A DNA stretch of 64,000 nucleotides from Clostridiales bacterium. GTDB taxonomy: Bacteria; Bacillota; Clostridia; Oscillospirales; Acutalibacteraceae. Each line of letters opens with the position of its first letter. Position 1 is the stretch's first letter. The notes under the pieces were generated by a model. It did no database searches. It was not told the origin of the DNA and saw only the letters and a list, made by a program, of their open reading frames with translations. The stretch spans positions 44,923-108,922 of the forward strand of contig JAIKWV010000033.1 in the NCBI GenBank assembly GCA_024684435.1, given 5' to 3'. A program made the position numbers and the translations under genes. Of the stretch, positions 40,516 to 48,564 are shown piece after piece.

Positions 40516-40547
40516 GTTATATTTAAAAAATGAAAGGATATGATGAC

Positions 40548-41114
40548 ATGGAGATCAAAATTATCGAGATAGCTCAGCGAATACGGGCGCTTAGAGATAT
40601 TATGGATATTACGGTGGAAGAAATGGCGGAGTTCATCGGCTGTACGGTTGATGAATATATTCAGGCCGAGGAGGGTAAATCTGATTTTTCCTTTACGTTT
40701 ATATATAAATGCGCGGAAAAATTCGGCGTGGATATGATAGAGCTCCTTACAGGGGACAACCCGCATCTGTCATTTTATTCCATTGTCCGCAAGGGCGAAG
40801 GACTGCCGATGAAAAGGCGCTCAGGCTTTAATTACTACCATTTGGGTTACAGGTTCAAGGACAAGCTCTGTGAGCCCTTCCTTGTGACCGCGCCCTATTC
40901 TGAGGAGGAGCAGGATAAGCCCATACACCTCTCAAACCATGTGGGTCAGGAGTTCGACTACATTATTAAAGGTTCGCTTAAGGTGGCTTTTGAGGATCAT
41001 ATAGAGATCCTTAACGAGGGAGACAGCGTGCTGTACGACTCATCCCACGGTCACGGCATGATCGCAGTGGGCGGCGAGGATTGTACCTTCCTGGCAATGA
41101 TCCTTAAAAAATAA
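40548..41114 (+). CDS. HTH (XRE)-cupin transcriptional regulator
   Basis: 188 residues from the ATG at 40548 (AAAGGA 9 nt upstream; an ATG at 40530 is possible). An N-terminal XRE helix-turn-helix (residues ~5-60, IAQRIRALRDIMDITVEEMA) is joined to a C-terminal cupin domain (DYIIKGSLKVAFEDHIEILN ... HGHGMIAVGGEDCTFLAMIL). Regulators of this build often sense a small carboxylate or amino acid product of the neighbouring enzyme. It lies directly behind the T-box terminator, so its synthesis depends on tRNA charging. Confidence 0.88.
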   Translation: MEIKIIEIAQRIRALRDIMDITVEEMAEFIGCTVDEYIQAEEGKSDFSFTFIYKCAEKFGVDMIELLTGDNPHLSFYSIVRKGEGLPMKRRSGFNYYHLGYRFKDKLCEPFLVTAPYSEEEQDKPIHLSNHVGQEFDYIIKGSLKVAFEDHIEILNEGDSVLYDSSHGHGMIAVGGEDCTFLAMILKK

Positions 41115-41169
41115 TTACCGGCTGCCGATGTAATTATGATCGGTTACCGATGTGCTTGGAGTTTTGATT

Positions 41170-42822
41170 ATGATAAATGTTAATGAAAGATTTGTTGATG
41201 AAGTTTTTGACGATAAGGGCAGAGTTCTGAAATACAGCTTCAAATACCCGGAAAATTTCAATTTCGGGTACGATGTTATTGATGAGATCGCCAAGGCGGA
41301 ACCTGACAGACGCGCCCTGCTGTGGTGCAATGAGAAGGGCGAGGAAAAGCTGTTTACATACGGCGACTTAAAGAAATACAGCGATATGACCGCCAATATG
41401 CTCCGTGACAAGGGTATAGAAAAAGGCGACATGGTAATGGTCATCCTCAAGCGCCACTATCAGTTCTGGTTTACTATCATAGCTCTGCACAAACTGGGAG
41501 CGGTAATAATTCCGGCTACCTTCCTGCTCACAAAGCACGACGTGGTTTACAGGGCGAATTCCGCAAACGTAAAGGCTATCATCTGCACCGGAGATGGAGA
41601 TACGGCGGAACATGTGGATAGCGCCATGCCGGAATGTCCTTCTGTCAAGCTGCGCATAATAGTGAACGGTAAACGGGATGGCTGGGTGGATTTCATGGAC
41701 GCCATGAACGCATCATCAGACAAGCTTGAACGTGTGCCCACAAAGGCTGATGAACCTATGCTCATGTACTTTTCATCAGGTACGTCGGGGAATCCGAAAA
41801 TGGTGCTGCACAGCCATACTTACGCTCTGGCTCACCTGACCACCGCAAAATACTGGCACAGGGTAAAGCCTGACGGACTTCACCTGACAATAGCCGACAC
41901 GGGCTGGGGCAAAGCAGTCTGGGGCAAGCTTTACGGTCAGATGATGATGGAGACCTGCGTGTTCGTATATGATTTCAACAAGTTTGTGGCAAAGGATATC
42001 CTCTCAAAGCTTGAGCAGTACAAGATAACCACCCTTTGCTGCCCTCCCACAATGTTCCGTTTCCTTTTGCAGGAGGATGTGGCAAGCTATGATCTGTCAA
42101 GCCTTGAGTACTGCAACATAGCGGGCGAAGCGCTCAATCCCGACGTTTTCAAAAACTGGTACAATGTTACAGGCATAAAGCTTATGGAAGGCTTCGGTCA
42201 GACAGAGACCACACTTACGATAGCCAATCTTTACGGCATGGAGCCAAAACCCGGTTCCATGGGCAAGCCTGTTCCACATTATGACGTCGATATTATTGAC
42301 GAGGATGGCAAAAGCGTACCTCCCGGAGTGACCGGTGAGGTGATAATAAGGACGGATAAGGAAGTCCCTCTGGGCTTGATGAAGGAATATTACCTTGATC
42401 CCGAACGTACTTACGAAGCGTGGCATGACGGTATTTACCATACCGGCGATACGGCATGGAGAGATGAGGACGGTTATTTCTGGTATGTGGGCAGGGTTGA
42501 CGATGTTATCAAGTCTTCCGGTTACAGAATAGGTCCCTTTGAGATAGAGAGCGTTTTGTTGGAGCACCCCGCCGTACTGGAGTGCGCGGTCACCGGCGTG
42601 CCGGATGAACTCAGAGGCAATCTGGTCAAGGCTACCATAGTTCTGGCTAAGGGGTATGAGCCTTCCGAAGAGCTGAAAAAAGAGCTTCAGAATTATGTAA
42701 AAAAAGAAACAGCCCCCTACAAATACCCTCGAGTAGTAGAGTTTGTACAAAGCCTTCCTAAGACTGTGAACGGAAAGATCCGCAGGTCAGAAATCCGGGA
42801 TAAAGATAAAAATAAGCAGTAA
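41170..42822 (+). CDS. AMP-forming acyl-CoA synthetase (acetyl-CoA-synthetase-like)
   Basis: 550 residues from the ATG at 41170 with GGAG 8 nt upstream. Adenylation motifs: MYFSSGTSGNPKMVLHSH (phosphate loop), GFGQTETT, YHTGDTAWRDEDGYFWYVGR and the terminal PKTVNGKIRRSEIRDKD with the catalytic Lys. It activates a carboxylic acid to its CoA thioester. With an isoleucine-type T-box upstream I infer a branched short acid such as 2-methylbutyrate, which anaerobes can carboxylate reductively to an isoleucine precursor. Acetate, propionate or an aryl acid remain possible. No 2-oxoacid:ferredoxin oxidoreductase gene lies next to it. Confidence 0.88.
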   Translation: MINVNERFVDEVFDDKGRVLKYSFKYPENFNFGYDVIDEIAKAEPDRRALLWCNEKGEEKLFTYGDLKKYSDMTANMLRDKGIEKGDMVMVILKRHYQFWFTIIALHKLGAVIIPATFLLTKHDVVYRANSANVKAIICTGDGDTAEHVDSAMPECPSVKLRIIVNGKRDGWVDFMDAMNASSDKLERVPTKADEPMLMYFSSGTSGNPKMVLHSHTYALAHLTTAKYWHRVKPDGLHLTIADTGWGKAVWGKLYGQMMMETCVFVYDFNKFVAKDILSKLEQYKITTLCCPPTMFRFLLQEDVASYDLSSLEYCNIAGEALNPDVFKNWYNVTGIKLMEGFGQTETTLTIANLYGMEPKPGSMGKPVPHYDVDIIDEDGKSVPPGVTGEVIIRTDKEVPLGLMKEYYLDPERTYEAWHDGIYHTGDTAWRDEDGYFWYVGRVDDVIKSSGYRIGPFEIESVLLEHPAVLECAVTGVPDELRGNLVKATIVLAKGYEPSEELKKELQNYVKKETAPYKYPRVVEFVQSLPKTVNGKIRRSEIRDKDKNKQ

Positions 42823-42847
42823 TATTCATATAAAAGGAGAAAAACAT

Positions 42848-43762
42848 ATGACAATTTCAGATATTCAGGCTGAAATACTCAAGCTCAAAAAAGAGAAGGA
42901 CGTATGCATTTTAGCTCACAGCTATCAGGCTCACGAGATAGTGGAAGTTGCTGATTTTGTAGGTGATTCCTTCCAGCTCAGCGTAAAGGCCAAGGAGGCT
43001 CCGCAAAAGAATATGCTGATGTGCGGAGTCCGTTTTATGGCGGAAACAGTAAAGATCCTTTCGCCTGAGAAAAAAGTTATTTTATCCAATCCAATTGCCG
43101 GCTGTCCCATGGCTGAACAGATGGATAAAAGCATGATAGAGGAGTTCAAAAAGAATAATCCTTCATACACAGTTGTGGCTTATATAAACACCACAGCGGA
43201 GTTGAAAACTGTCTGCGATGTGTGCGTTACGTCGTCCTCCGCAGAAAAAATAGTTTCAGCCCTGCCGTCAAAGGATATTCTGTTTATTCCCGACTGCAAT
43301 CTTGGCGCATTTGTAGCGAAGAAATGCCCTGACAAGAATATAAAACTGTTTAACGGCGGCTGTCCCATCCATGCCGCAGTAACTCCCGCAGAGGCTGAGG
43401 CAGCTAAAAAAGCCCATCCCGGCGCATTGCTGCTGGTTCATCCGGAATGTGTTCCGGCGGTCACTGCTCAGGCTGATTTTGTAGGTTCCACTGCGGCGAT
43501 AATGAAATTCGCTCAGACCTCAGACGCACGGGAATTTATAATCGGCACGGAAAACAGCATTGCCGAGCATCTGCAATATGCCTGCCCGGACAAGAGCTTT
43601 TATCTGCTTTCCAAAAAACTTGTGTGCTGCAACATGAAGGCGACCACCCTTGTGGATGTTCTCAACTGTCTTAAGGGAACCGGGGGAGAGGTGCTTGAAA
43701 TGGACGATGAGACGATCAGCGCCGCAAGGAAATGTATAGATAAAATGATCGAGCTGGGATGA
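42848..43762 (+). CDS. nadA: Quinolinate synthase
   Basis: 304 residues. Family motifs are clear: ILAHSYQAHEIVEVADFVGD at the N-terminus, VVAYINTTAELKTVCDVCVT, FIPDCNLGAFVAKKCP, LVHPECVP and LVCCNMKATTLVDVL. Several cysteines are available as [4Fe-4S] ligands. It condenses iminoaspartate with dihydroxyacetone phosphate in NAD synthesis. nadB and nadC, its usual partners, are absent here. It lies 25 nt after the acyl-CoA ligase, so it may be read from the T-box promoter. A strong terminator follows. Confidence 0.94.
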   Translation: MTISDIQAEILKLKKEKDVCILAHSYQAHEIVEVADFVGDSFQLSVKAKEAPQKNMLMCGVRFMAETVKILSPEKKVILSNPIAGCPMAEQMDKSMIEEFKKNNPSYTVVAYINTTAELKTVCDVCVTSSSAEKIVSALPSKDILFIPDCNLGAFVAKKCPDKNIKLFNGGCPIHAAVTPAEAEAAKKAHPGALLLVHPECVPAVTAQADFVGSTAAIMKFAQTSDAREFIIGTENSIAEHLQYACPDKSFYLLSKKLVCCNMKATTLVDVLNCLKGTGGEVLEMDDETISAARKCIDKMIELG

Positions 43763-43795
43763 CAATATTCAACAAAATATGAAAAAAATTATAAA

Positions 43796-43839
43796 AGAAT
43801 TGCTGACCTATGATTTTTCATAGGTCAGCAATTCTTTTT
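43796..43839. terminator. Strong bidirectional terminator after nadA
   Basis: An 18-bp perfect stem (arms 43796-43813 and 43818-43835, sequence starting AGAATTGCTGACC) around TTTT, followed by a T-run. The minus strand also has a T-rich 3' side, serving the convergent gene at 43881-44411. Confidence 0.9.
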
Positions 43840-43880
43840 GTATGAAATATAAAAAATGGAAAAAATGAATGAAGCTCTGA

Positions 43881-44411
43881 TCAAAGTGAATTGTGCGGAG
43901 TCAAAAGATTGAAAAATTCAGCTTCCTTATTTGCACTTTTGAAGATAATAAGAATTCCGCCGACGCCTGTAAAAAATGATGAAAAATAGCTCGAAAATGA
44001 GGATGAGATATAATCGCTTACGGCTTTTTCTTTGCCGGAATTGACTGTGAGCAGCCCTATGTAAAATCCGTTTACTCCCTCCGATACGGTGGCGTATGTA
44101 AATTCGGTAAGTTTTTTAAGGCCTATCAAAGCGTAATTAGCCTTGGAATAAGCTTTGAAAATATTGTACGGATTCAATCCTACAACATCGTTTTCCTGCT
44201 CAAAATCTGTAATACAAACGTTAAAATACTTATACATAGTATCTCTGCACGGTAATTTATAATGTTTATCTGATTTGTAGTCCTTGACCATTATGTCTAT
44301 AAGTCCCTGGATACTCCTCAGTTTTTCGTCGTCAGCGTGCTTGATAACAGTATTTACAGCGGCATTTATAAAATCCTGCTGCCTGAGAGTTTGCTTTTTT
44401 GCTGTAGCCAT
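43881..44411 (-). CDS. Protein of unknown function, two-domain, no membrane segment
   Basis: 176 residues from the ATG at 44411 with GGGGTGAT upstream on the minus strand. The N-terminal part (LRQQDFINAAVNTVIKHADD ... LPCRDTMYKYFNVC) is helical and might hold a helix-turn-helix. The C-terminal part (NGFYIGLLTVNSGKEKAVSD ... GVGGILIIFKSANKEAEFF) alternates strand and helix and superficially resembles an ArgR-type C-terminal core. I do not recognise a family. It has a consensus promoter of its own and is flanked by terminator and non-coding sequence, so it is a single-gene unit. Confidence 0.75.
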   Translation of the reverse strand: MATAKKQTLRQQDFINAAVNTVIKHADDEKLRSIQGLIDIMVKDYKSDKHYKLPCRDTMYKYFNVCITDFEQENDVVGLNPYNIFKAYSKANYALIGLKKLTEFTYATVSEGVNGFYIGLLTVNSGKEKAVSDYISSSFSSYFSSFFTGVGGILIIFKSANKEAEFFNLLTPHNSL

Positions 44412-44428
44412 ACAATCACCCCAAATCA

Positions 44429-44457
44429 ATAATACTACAAATACTGTCTTTTGTCAA
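44429..44457 (-). promoter_or_regulatory. Consensus promoter of the unknown gene at 43881-44411
   Basis: On the minus strand TTGACA (44457-44452), a 17-nt spacer and TATTAT (44434-44429), ending 17 nt before the start codon. The close placement gives a very short leader. Confidence 0.78.
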
Positions 44458-44579
44458 CAAAAAATCATATAAATATTTGAATTTCTCAAAATAATACAAT
44501 CTTGAGAAGATGATATGAATTATATGCGGCAATATGTAAATTATAATTTATATATTATTTATAATGGGAGATTCAGACT

Positions 44580-46181
44580 ATGGCAAAACGTATCGTATCA
44601 GTTTTTCTGTTTATTTGTATATTTATAGGAATTTCATGCCTGGGAATACTGACATCATTCAGAAATTATTCTGTACAAAGCGACAGCACTTCGGGAAATC
44701 TTCGCATTGTTGTGGGCAAAACAAGAGGAACGGTATACGATTGCAATATGCAAAAGCTTACAAATAATGATTATAAATGCAGGGCAGTGGTCAGACCGGA
44801 TGACGGTCCCATACAAAAATTGCAATCTGTTCTTACTGCGGATGAATTTGAATCCGTTTATGAACGTCTTTGCGAGGGCAACCCGGTGCTTGTCGATGTC
44901 CCTGCGGAGTTGGCAGATAAAAATATAGATACTTTCAAAATTCCCGAAAGATATTCCTCAGATCAGCCGGCTGTTCATATTTTGGGTTATACGGACGGAT
45001 CAGGCAGGGGCGTTTCAGGGATCGAAAAAAGCTATGATGACATTTTGAACAAATATGCCGGGGAATGCAGCGTCAGAATTTTTACCAACGCAAGGGGAAA
45101 GGTGCTTTCAGGCTGTGATATGGAGATAATCGACGATACGTCAAAGTCCCGGGGAGGCGTTTGTCTTACTATTGACCGCGAGATCCAGCATATAACGGAA
45201 GAAGCAATGAGGGATTGTGGTTTGGAAAAGGGCGCGGCTGTGGTGGTGGACGTAAAAACAGGGGAGATAAGAGCGATGGCAAGTCTGCCCGTCTATGATT
45301 GCCGCAATGTAAAAGAAAGTCTGAACGATCCGGACGATCCTTTTATAAACAGAGCCCTGACGCCGTACAGCGTAGGCTCCGTTTTTAAGTGTTTTATCGC
45401 GGCGGCGGCGCTGGAACAGGCGGATTACAGCGGTTTTACCTACAACTGTACCGGCAGGGAAAATATAAACGGCATTGAATTCAACTGCCACGAGCATAAC
45501 GGGCACGGAGAGCTTGATCTGGAACAGGCTCTTGTAAATTCATGCAATACCTACTTTATTAAACTTGCCTCGGAGTTGGATCCTCAGCTTATGCTGGACT
45601 GTCTCGTCTCCTTCAATTTCGGGTTGCCCACAGAGCTTGCGCCTGACATGGTGTCTCCCGGCGGAGTTTTGCCGGAGATGAGGGATCTCTCCGTTGGGGA
45701 AAGGGCAAATTTATCTTTTGGACAGGGTAAGCTGTTGGCTACGCCGCTGCAGATAGCAATGGCAACCGCATGCATTGCCAACGGCGGGATATACAATGAT
45801 GCAGCGCTTGTTAAGGGAACGGTGGACGGCGCCGGTGAATTGCATACTTTTGAAGACAAAAGAAATGAGCGCAGGGTCGTTTCTCAGAAAACCGCCGACA
45901 AGATAAAACAGTATATGATATCTGTGGTGGAGAACGGAAGCGGAAGGGGAGGAAAACCGGAAAACGGCTCGGCAGGGGGAAAAACAGCCACGGCGCAGAG
46001 CGGTATATTTTCGGGAGACAGAGAGATCCTGCGGACATGGTTCAGCGGCTTTTTTCCTGCCGACGATCCCAGATATGTTGTTACCATAATGAAGGAGGAC
46101 GGCACCACGGGGGCCGGTGACTGCGCTCCGGTTTTCAGAAAGATCGCAGAAAATATCGATTTTATGTACAGTGTTTTTTAA
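44580..46181 (+). CDS. Class B penicillin-binding protein (transpeptidase), FtsI/PBP2-like
   Basis: 533 residues. An N-terminal membrane anchor (residues ~5-27) is followed by a short dimerisation region and the transpeptidase domain with S267 in GSVFK, SCN at 321-323 and K468 in GGKTATAQSG. The last motif is KTA rather than the common KTG; some clostridial PBPs have this. It cross-links peptidoglycan outside the membrane. It lies directly upstream of mraZ, and a second, larger class B PBP is inside the dcw cluster, so this one may act in elongation or sporulation. Confidence 0.88.
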   Translation: MAKRIVSVFLFICIFIGISCLGILTSFRNYSVQSDSTSGNLRIVVGKTRGTVYDCNMQKLTNNDYKCRAVVRPDDGPIQKLQSVLTADEFESVYERLCEGNPVLVDVPAELADKNIDTFKIPERYSSDQPAVHILGYTDGSGRGVSGIEKSYDDILNKYAGECSVRIFTNARGKVLSGCDMEIIDDTSKSRGGVCLTIDREIQHITEEAMRDCGLEKGAAVVVDVKTGEIRAMASLPVYDCRNVKESLNDPDDPFINRALTPYSVGSVFKCFIAAAALEQADYSGFTYNCTGRENINGIEFNCHEHNGHGELDLEQALVNSCNTYFIKLASELDPQLMLDCLVSFNFGLPTELAPDMVSPGGVLPEMRDLSVGERANLSFGQGKLLATPLQIAMATACIANGGIYNDAALVKGTVDGAGELHTFEDKRNERRVVSQKTADKIKQYMISVVENGSGRGGKPENGSAGGKTATAQSGIFSGDREILRTWFSGFFPADDPRYVVTIMKEDGTTGAGDCAPVFRKIAENIDFMYSVF

Positions 46182-46297
46182 TGTTAAAAAAATCGCTCCA
46201 TTTTACACCAAATAAAATTTTTCATAGGATACCACAATATATTGTGTTTTATATAATATAAAACTACTATTTTTAAAAAATTTTTTTGATTTTACTA

Positions 46298-46326
46298 TTG
46301 CAATAAATGAAACTATACTATATAAT
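46298..46326 (+). promoter_or_regulatory. Promoter of the dcw cluster
   Basis: TTGCAA (46298-46303), a 17-nt spacer and TATAAT (46321-46326), inside a very AT-rich 212-nt gap. The predicted start near 46333 falls at the first MraZ-type repeat. Confidence 0.65.
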
Positions 46327-46335
46327 GGTTGCATA

Positions 46336-46383
46336 GTGGAGTGAAATGGAGCGAAACTCCGTATATTTTCAGTGGAATGGAGG
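46336..46383 (+). promoter_or_regulatory. MraZ-type operator repeats
   Basis: GTGGAGTGAAA (46336-46346) is followed at once by TGGAGCGAAAC (46347-46357), giving TGGAG words 10 nt apart, one helical turn. GTGGAATGGAGG follows at 46372-46383 and includes the Shine-Dalgarno. MraZ proteins bind short direct repeats of TGG-type words upstream of their own gene, so autoregulation of the dcw cluster is likely. Confidence 0.65.
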
Positions 46384-46393
46384 ATGAACACGA

Positions 46394-46819
46394 ATGTCGA
46401 ATTTCGGCGGACATTATGACATAACGATAGATGACAAAACGCGAGTGTTTATCCCCGCAAAGCTGAGGGATGAATTCAACGGCAAGGCAGTGGTCTGCAA
46501 GCCCTTGAACAAAATGCACTGCATTTTTATTTACACAAAGGAAGCATGGAACGATTTTGTGAAGCGTTCCGAGCAGCTTTATACCGGTGAAGCTTTAGTG
46601 TACTTCAAAACCTACATTAACTCCACAATGAACGAGCTGGCCGTTGACAAGCAGGGCAGGCTCACTGTGGGGCAGGAGTTTGCGGAGTACGCCGACCTGA
46701 CCCGTGATATAACCCTTGTAGGCGCGGATACTCACCTTCAGCTTTGGGACAGGGATACATTGGCTCAGAGCCTTGCAAGCGCAAGCACGAGCTTCGATCC
46801 GTCGTTGCTGTCATATTGA
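46394..46819 (+). CDS. mraZ: Transcriptional regulator MraZ
   Basis: 141 residues, normal length. Two SpoVT/AbrB-like repeats are visible; the first contains DDKTRVFIPAKLRDEF (DxxxR motif) and the second VDKQGRLTVGQEF. It binds its own promoter as a ring-shaped multimer and adjusts dcw transcription. GGAGG is 10 nt before the ATG. First gene of the cluster. Confidence 0.95.
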   Translation: MSNFGGHYDITIDDKTRVFIPAKLRDEFNGKAVVCKPLNKMHCIFIYTKEAWNDFVKRSEQLYTGEALVYFKTYINSTMNELAVDKQGRLTVGQEFAEYADLTRDITLVGADTHLQLWDRDTLAQSLASASTSFDPSLLSY

Positions 46820-46864
46820 TTTTTGTCGGCTGCGGTCATTATTATCGGGAAGGACAGACTGCTT

Positions 46865-47809
46865 ATGGAGTTCAATCACGTACCTGTGTTCTTCGATCAG
46901 GCTATTGACGCGCTCAACATAAAGTCCGGCGGCACTTACGTTGACTGTACTGCAGGGGGCGGAGGACACTCCTCGGAAATAGCAAAAAGGCTTATATCCG
47001 GCAGGCTGATATGCATAGACCGTGACCCGGAGGCGATCGAAATACTGCATCAGCGTATGGACGGCTTCAACGGTCGATATGATAAGGTCACAATAGTACA
47101 TAACAATTTTTTTAATATAAAGGAAATACTCGATCAGCTCAACATACATGGCGTTGACGGTGTTCTTGCAGATCTGGGGACAAGCTCCCATCAGCTTGAT
47201 ACCGCGGAAAGGGGATTTTCCTACCATAAGGATGCGCCCCTGGATATGCGTATGAGCAAAGAGGGCATAAGCGCCGCGGATCTGGTAAACAGCCTGCCTC
47301 AGCGGGAGCTGGAAAGGATCATCTACAGGTACGGAGAGGAAAAATTTGCCCCGGCAATAGCAAGAGGCATAGTAAGAGCAAGGACGGTCTCAAGAATAGA
47401 GACCACCGGAGAGCTGGCGGAGATCATCAAAAGCTCGGTGCCTGCGGCGGCAAGGCGGGAAAACGGACACCCGGCGCGCAGAACATTTCAGGCTCTGCGC
47501 ATAGAGGTCAACGGTGAACTTGACGGGCTTTCTCAGGCGGTGAACGCGATGTTTGACTGCCTTAATACGGGAGGAAGGCTGGCAGTAATAACCTTCCACA
47601 GCCTTGAGGACAGACCGGTAAAAAAATGTTTCGCCGAGCTGTGTTCAGGCTGTGAATGTCCTCCGGAGTTCCCGGTATGTGTGTGCAACAAAAAGCCGAG
47701 AGGAAAATTGCCGTTTAAGGCGCTGTCGCCTACGGAAGAGGAAATAGAGAAAAATTCAAGGTGCAGAAGCGCAAGGCTTCGTGTGATCGAAAAGATAGAG
47801 ACAGTCTGA
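46865..47809 (+). CDS. rsmH: 16S rRNA (cytosine-1402-N4)-methyltransferase
   Basis: 314 residues from the ATG at 46865 (MEFNHVPVFF, the family start), 9 nt after GGAAGGA. Motifs: YVDCTAGGGGHSSEIAKRL (AdoMet loop), ADLGTSSHQLD and RGFSYHKDAPLDMRM. It methylates C1402 of 16S rRNA and is the conserved second gene of dcw clusters. Confidence 0.96.
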   Translation: MEFNHVPVFFDQAIDALNIKSGGTYVDCTAGGGGHSSEIAKRLISGRLICIDRDPEAIEILHQRMDGFNGRYDKVTIVHNNFFNIKEILDQLNIHGVDGVLADLGTSSHQLDTAERGFSYHKDAPLDMRMSKEGISAADLVNSLPQRELERIIYRYGEEKFAPAIARGIVRARTVSRIETTGELAEIIKSSVPAAARRENGHPARRTFQALRIEVNGELDGLSQAVNAMFDCLNTGGRLAVITFHSLEDRPVKKCFAELCSGCECPPEFPVCVCNKKPRGKLPFKALSPTEEEIEKNSRCRSARLRVIEKIETV

Positions 47810-47843
47810 ATGGAAGGGTATTTAAAAGAAAGGGAGAGTAATT

Positions 47844-48347
47844 ATGGCGGGATATTATAATGAAAATACGTCATACGATTTTTCTCGATTCAGGTCAAAA
47901 AAACAAAATATAGAGTATGATCCTTACTCTTCAGCGGCGGTTAAGCTTGCGCCTGAACCCGATTATGAAGGCGATTTGCCGGAGGAGCACATAAGGCGAA
48001 AAACACCGAAGCGCACGGAACATAAGCTTGCGGCAAAGGCGAGACCCGTCAACATAATCAAGGTCCTGAGCGTGACGGTTTTGATCATATCCATGTTGGC
48101 GGCGGTACTGTTTTGCAGAATAGAGAACGATAAAATGATATCTAAGATCGCGGAGGCGCAGGTGAGACTTGAAGCCGCCCAAAGCGAAAGCACAAGACTT
48201 CGTACTGCCATAAGCGCCGATTCGTCCTACGACAAGATCGAAGAGCTTGCAAGAAATAAGCTTGGCATGGTCAAGCTGGAAGGCAGTCAGATAACGTATT
48301 TTGAGACAACTAACGGGGATAGGGTAATAGTTAAAAAAGATAAATAA
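47844..48347 (+). CDS. ftsL: FtsL-like division protein (septum formation initiator family)
   Basis: 167 residues. An N-terminal cytoplasmic tail of ~60 residues rich in Tyr and charged residues precedes one membrane helix (about 68-88, VLSVTVLIISMLAAVLFC). A short extracellular coiled coil follows (MISKIAEAQVRLEAAQSEST). The size, single helix, coiled coil and location between rsmH and the PBP gene identify FtsL, a scaffold of the divisome with DivIB and DivIC. Sequence conservation in this family is low, so the call rests mainly on context. Confidence 0.85.
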   Translation: MAGYYNENTSYDFSRFRSKKQNIEYDPYSSAAVKLAPEPDYEGDLPEEHIRRKTPKRTEHKLAAKARPVNIIKVLSVTVLIISMLAAVLFCRIENDKMISKIAEAQVRLEAAQSESTRLRTAISADSSYDKIEELARNKLGMVKLEGSQITYFETTNGDRVIVKKDK

Positions 48348-48373
48348 TATACATTTAAAGATATGCCGGATAT

Positions 48374-48402
48374 TTGCAGTGTGTCGTTAAATGCTTTATA
48401 TA
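48374..48402 (+). promoter_or_regulatory. Possible promoter between ftsL and the PASTA-PBP gene
   Basis: TTGCAG (48374-48379), a 17-nt spacer and TATATA (48397-48402); TATAAT at 48401 would require a 21-nt spacer. Transcription would start near 48410, just ahead of the large hairpin. Confidence 0.35.
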
Positions 48403-48432
48403 TAATGAAAATATAAAATATTAGGAAAACTG

Positions 48433-48520
48433 CGGACTGTAATATTGGCGGCGAAAATTTCAACGGACTTGTGCGTTGAGAAATTTCACTGTGATTACAG
48501 TCCGGTTATTTTTTATTTTT
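48433..48520 (+). terminator. Long hairpin followed by T-tract: attenuator, terminator or small RNA end
   Basis: CGGACTGTAAT (48433-48443) pairs perfectly with ATTACAGTCCG (48494-48504). Inside it AAATTTCAACG (48455-48465) pairs with CGTTG (48474-48478) and AAATTT (48481-48486), with a 2-nt bulge. TTATTTTTTATTTTT follows immediately. It stands 45 nt before the PBP gene's start, within the dcw cluster. Confidence 0.6.
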
Positions 48521-48564
48521 ATAATTAGAATAATAAACAGCTTACAGCAGGGGAGGAAACCTGA

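Noticed and set aside
43881..44411. Assignment as arginine repressor
   Set aside because: The likeness is limited to a short C-terminal pattern; the canonical DNA-binding and GDDT-type motifs of ArgR are not present.
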